A stretch of DNA of 64,000 nt from Pilaira anomala (Eukaryota > Mucoromycota > Mucoromycetes > Mucorales > Mucoraceae): NCBI GenBank assembly GCA_025716855.1, contig JAIXMQ010000066.1, positions 62,001-126,000 of the forward strand, written 5' to 3'. Shown one piece after another: positions 60,251 through 64,000 of this stretch (within the stretch, counting starts at the first letter, position 1; every line of letters begins with the position of its first letter). Both the position numbers and the translations under genes were made by a program. The notes under the pieces were generated by a model. That model made no database searches, had not been told where the DNA came from, and was given only the letters and a program-made list of their open reading frames with translations.

Positions 60251-61687
60251 ATGAGTGCTAACAACATTTTAAAACGAAAAAGTACTACTATGACTACTAT
60301 TAAACCCCAACAAGAAAGAATCAAATTTGTTACACGTAAATCAAAGACATTACCAACCGAGTTAAAGATTAAAATGGAATCCGTTGGTGTCCATCCTATG
60401 GAAGACGATGATCTCGAGATGTGTCCAGCTCGAACTCGTTCTGCTTGGCCTAAAAAGATTCATCCTTGGTGGGTACCTATGGATGAACTTGAAAAACCAC
60501 CTCATTCCTATGCTACTTTAATTGCACATGCTATCTTTGAAAGTAAAGATGGTAGACTTACTTTAAGTGATATTTATGTTTCTATAGCAACCATGTATCC
60601 TTCTTTTTCTCTTGGAAATGGTGGTTGGCAGGTAAAACTTTTAAAAAAAAAAATCGATACCTATATTTATATATACTTATACTTGTTATTTACATTATAG
60701 AACTCAATTCGTCATAATTTATCATTAAACAAGAAATGGTTTTATAAAATGGATCGTAGACCTACTCAAAAAAATCCCGGAAAAGGAAGTTACTGGACAT
60801 TGGTGGCCGGCACTGAACACATCTTTATTGAAAATTTAACTCATGAGACCGGTCATAGTAGAAAACATCATGATATTGGACTCACAAATGAACTTTCTAT
60901 TGGTCAACGTAGAGGTGCTTGCTTTTATCTCCAACGATCTTCTGCCATGGTTACATCTGATTTAGTTACACCTCCTGTTCAAGCTACTACTGAAAAACCT
61001 TCCTCCAGTCCTCTTTATACTACTTTTAGAATGGTAGATATGAATCAAAAACCTGTCACCAGCACAACAAAAATTCAACAAAGACAAAGCAAAAGAATCA
61101 AACCAAGACATTGCCCTATTGTCATTCCAACATATGATTCGGATAATGATTCTGGTGTTGATGTCAATATCTCTTCTGTGGTCAAGAATACACGGTCTTC
61201 TTCCAAAAGAAAATGTATCATTAACAACAACAACGACAACCAGATAAAAGAAATAACTACATCTTCACCATTTACACCCCAATTAAGTTACGCAGACGAA
61301 ATGGTCCAATGCTCCTCTATAGAACCAGAAGTTAATACTGAATGGATGCTCTATTCAGAACCACAATTTTATCCTGACTATCAATGGGCAACACCAATAG
61401 AAGAAACCGCCATGGCTGGTTTATGGACACCAACTTTACAGCGACAACCAGAACCTATTACAATTGACCTGGAACAACAAGAAATGTATCTTCCTTTAGA
61501 ACAAGAGTTTTTAAACAACAAGTATATGGATGTAGCCTCCTCATCCACCACTCATTCTTCTCTTATGCACTATACTCATAACGAATTTTATTCAGATAAT
61601 CTATACCCATATAACCCTCAATTCTTATCTTCAACCTCTTTGACACATAATCAATTTGTTTCAATGCAAGACATATCATATTTTTAA
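60251..61687 (+). CDS. Forkhead (FKH) transcription factor
   Basis: Exons 60251-60631 and 60701-61687 join in phase 0 to 455 residues. The winged-helix DNA-binding domain spans about 80-170: EKPPHSYATLIAHAIFESKD, then LTLSDIYVSIATMYPSF, GGWQNSIRHNLSLNKKWFYK and KNPGKGSYWTL. The intron falls between GGWQ and NSIRHNLSLN, in the recognition helix region. The Asn, Arg, His and Ser of helix 3 (N-S-I-R-H-N-L-S) that read the GTAAACA-type site are all present. A Ser/Thr-rich C-terminus with acidic and Asn tracts likely activates transcription. No FHA domain is present, so it is not of the Fkh1/2 type. It acts in the nucleus; targets unknown. Confidence 0.93.
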
Positions 61688-62048
61688 TTTGTATGAATTG
61701 TAAAATAATAAAATACCCCCTTTATAGATTAGATGTACATACGCTTTTCTTAATTATTTGAAATAAATCATAAGACTGTATTACTAAATTCTGCTTAAAA
61801 TCTGTTCCCCTTCTTTTTATATCATACCGTACTTACCGGAGTATTTATGCTATTCATAAATTATCCCTTGACAACTTTCAACTTGTGTATTTAATTGGAT
61901 TTGATTCAAGGTGATAGTCTGAACAATTAACACAAAGTTTAAAAGACAGAGTCGTGACTACAAATGCCCACTTTGTGCGTCACCTATTGTTATATACACA
62001 CACATACTCTTTTATTTATTTTTCTTCTTTTACAAATATATAAAAAAA
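61688..62048. other. Short intergenic region
   Basis: 3' flank of the forkhead gene and 5' flank of the next plus-strand gene, with a short (AC)n run near 61997. No gene seen. Confidence 0.45.
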
Positions 62049-63424
62049 ATGGATAGATATTCACGTGGATACGATGAAAGATATAGAGGTTACTTCGATC
62101 GTCCACGTTCCGATACTTATCGACCTGGCGAAAACTATCGATCGGAAAGAGATTATAGAGATGGAGGGGTAAGAGGTGGACGTAATTACTCTCCTAATCC
62201 ACACTATTCTTCAGGCAATAGTCGAGGTGGAGGTAGTAGTGGTAACAGTAATGATGATCGTTATAGTTATACAGATTCCAGACCTTACTATCCTTCTTCA
62301 AGGGGACCTTCACCTTCACGTTCAGACTCACGGTCACCACGAAGACCTTCTTACGGATATTATCGGTCAGGACCTTCCTCTTACCCATATAACTCGAGAA
62401 GATCGCCATCACCAGCCAATGGAGGAGGACGTAGTAGAAGTTCAGGCAGAAGAGACTCATATGACCACCATCGTCCTTATCATAATACACCAAATTATCC
62501 TTACCCATATCACAGAAACAGTAGTCCCTATCCACCTTCGTACTCAAGAAGACATTATTCAGGTCCACCGCCACCTCATCCTTATCCTCCTTCTTCAGGT
62601 GGAAGTGGATATCATAGTAGAGAAAACTCAGTTGGTCCTTCTTCTGGTTCCTTACATCATCAAGCGCCACCACCTCCTCCGTCTCGATCGATCCATACTA
62701 CGCCTACATCAACTGCACCGAATTCACCTGGACATTATAATAACCCTTTACCTCCACCTTCTTCATCCACAGTTCCTGCTTCTACATTACCAGATACGAG
62801 TATGACAACAACCACGAGTACGGCTACAACTACACATAGTGCAGCACCACAAGGTTCAAGTTACATACCTTCTTATCATTATAACTCACCTGCAGCCACA
62901 CCTTCTTCCTCTTCTTCATATCCTGGCACAAGTGGACAAAATGCACCAATACGTTCTCATCATCATAATTATCATCATAATCCACATTATAATACGAGCT
63001 ATCAAACACATCATCCTTCACCTTCAGTCACGATGCCACCTATTCGACAAAGAATTTCATGGGCACCTGATCAAGAAAAAGAAGTAAATATATATAAATA
63101 ATAAAAACAGTATGGGAAGAAAAACTAATTGTATTTTTTTTTTTTTTGTAATAGTTGGAAAGATATCATAATGATGAACGTAAATTAATTATAGAAGAAA
63201 ACAAGATTTTGACAGCATCACGTAAAAGCCGGTTTGAATTAGAATTAGCGAATTGGGATACAAGGAAATTGGAACATCAGTTGGAGTTAGTTCAAAAGCA
63301 ATGGGAAGAGAACGGTATGGAAGAATTGATTAAAGAGGAATTGAGTTCGAGGTTACCTGGAAGAAATAATCCGACTTTAGGACGTGCGCCTGCTTTAACC
63401 ATCAATAGTCTTCAAATTTTATAA
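62049..63424 (+). CDS. Disordered Arg/Ser/Tyr/Pro-rich protein with C-terminal coiled coil
   Basis: Exons 62049-63083 and 63155-63424 join in phase 0 to 434 residues. Residues 1-140 are rich in RG, RS, SR and YR dipeptides (RDYRDGGVRGGRNYSPN, SRSPRRPSYGYYRSG), as in RNA-binding RGG/RS proteins. Residues 140-325 are Pro, Ser, His and Thr-rich. From RISWAPDQEKELERYHNDER onward, the tail is a charged helix (RKLIIEENKILTASRKSRFE, LELANWDTRKLEHQLELVQK) likely to form a coiled coil. The second exon is better conserved in texture and probably the functional core. No family is recognised; a nuclear RNA- or chromatin-associated role is inference only. Confidence 0.7.
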
Positions 63425-64000
63425 AACGAGGGCTTTTTTTTTTTTGCGAACGGATATCTTATTAAGTGTCCTTTAATGTAATCTAATTAAAGAGAAAAAA
63501 ATTTATAAAGAGTACAGGATATTTTTGGGTATTTCGTCATTCGTCAACATTGTTTTTTTTTAATATCTAAAAGTAATTTATGTGCAGGATATATACAAAC
63601 AGAACGCGTCTTTTTTCTATTTTTTTTTACGGAGCGAGAAGAGAAAGAAGGTTAATGTATATTCGCTTAAAATTTTATTTATAGTAAAATGCATCATATC
63701 ACGCACTGAGAATACGCAAGATCCTTGTACATTTTATTTATAATCTATTTACATATCAGAATACCTAAGATCAGCAAGCCGTGACATTACCTCATCCACT
63801 ATATACACTAGTAGTTAGTATTTGACAAATATAGTTCACTTCAGTATAGACCTTTTTGTTTTTCTAATAAAGAAAGTAGATTCCTTTAATATTATGGCAT
63901 ATTAAATATCATTGCCTCTAATCATTAGATTGTATCAAAGTATCATAATTCAAAATATAACTAATAAATTCTGACACCTTAATTTTTTTTTTCCTCATTA
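63425..64000. other. Right-edge intergenic sequence
   Basis: 3' flank of the last gene; AT-rich, no open frame or repeat recognised before the window ends. Confidence 0.45.

Noticed and set aside
62176..62805. 209-codon plus-strand frame inside the last gene
   Set aside because: Alternative frame of a low-complexity exon; the 350-codon frame has an ATG in good context and splices to a conserved tail.

Overview
This is an AT-rich eukaryotic window, very probably from a Mucoromycota fungus (Mucorales-like). The evidence is short introns (about 50-100 bp) with GTAAGT/GTATGT-type donors and TAG/CAG acceptors, abundant poly(A)/poly(T) tracts, a CE4 chitin deacetylase, a class V-type chitin synthase with a myosin-like head, and typical fungal single-copy genes. 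No species can be named from sequence alone. Gene models below were spliced by hand from the genomic sequence; exon joins were kept only where they preserve frame and family similarity. || Layout. 0.1-1.3 kb: minus-strand gene for a low-complexity protein, possibly running off the left edge. 1.3-10.4 kb: about 9 kb without a supportable gene. 10.5-12.4 kb: secreted chitin deacetylase with four C-terminal Cys-rich modules. 12.9-14.4 kb: eight-exon ankyrin protein resembling the TORC2 subunit Avo2. 14.5-16.6 kb: decayed transposon-like coding remnants, an inverted duplication and a 12-bp minisatellite. 17.5-20.5 kb: Vnx1/CAX-type cation/H+ exchanger. 21.1-27.3 kb: myosin-head chitin synthase (1968 aa). 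27.6-30.1 kb: GCFC/PAXBP1-like protein. 30.2-30.8 kb: Pop7/Rpp20-like Alba protein. 31.1-34.9 kb: DNA polymerase delta catalytic subunit. 36.2-36.8 kb: small secreted or membrane protein. 39.9-40.9 kb: ubiquitin C-terminal hydrolase with a 12-nt micro-exon. 41.2-42.1 kb: R3H-SUZ protein with polyQ. 43.5-46.2 kb: 5'-truncated LINE with a perfect 16-bp target-site duplication. 46.4-47.9 kb: Mso1-like exocytosis protein. 50.0-50.6 kb: KCTD-type BTB protein. 51-55.8 kb: repeats, second copy of the decayed element, and a 412-bp palindromic MITE. 60.2-61.7 kb: forkhead transcription factor. 62.0-63.4 kb: low-complexity protein with a coiled-coil tail. || Functional themes. Two genes act on the cell wall: chitin synthase makes chitin and the deacetylase converts it to chitosan, a hallmark of mucoralean walls. 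The rest are housekeeping (replication, RNase P/MRP, RNA processing, ubiquitin recycling, ion homeostasis). The genes are independently promoted; no operon or biosynthetic cluster is seen. The most notable non-genic signals are the LINE insertion, the inverted-repeat MITE, the two-copy decayed gene family and the inverted duplication at 14.5-15.2 kb. No CRISPR, rRNA or tRNA gene was found.
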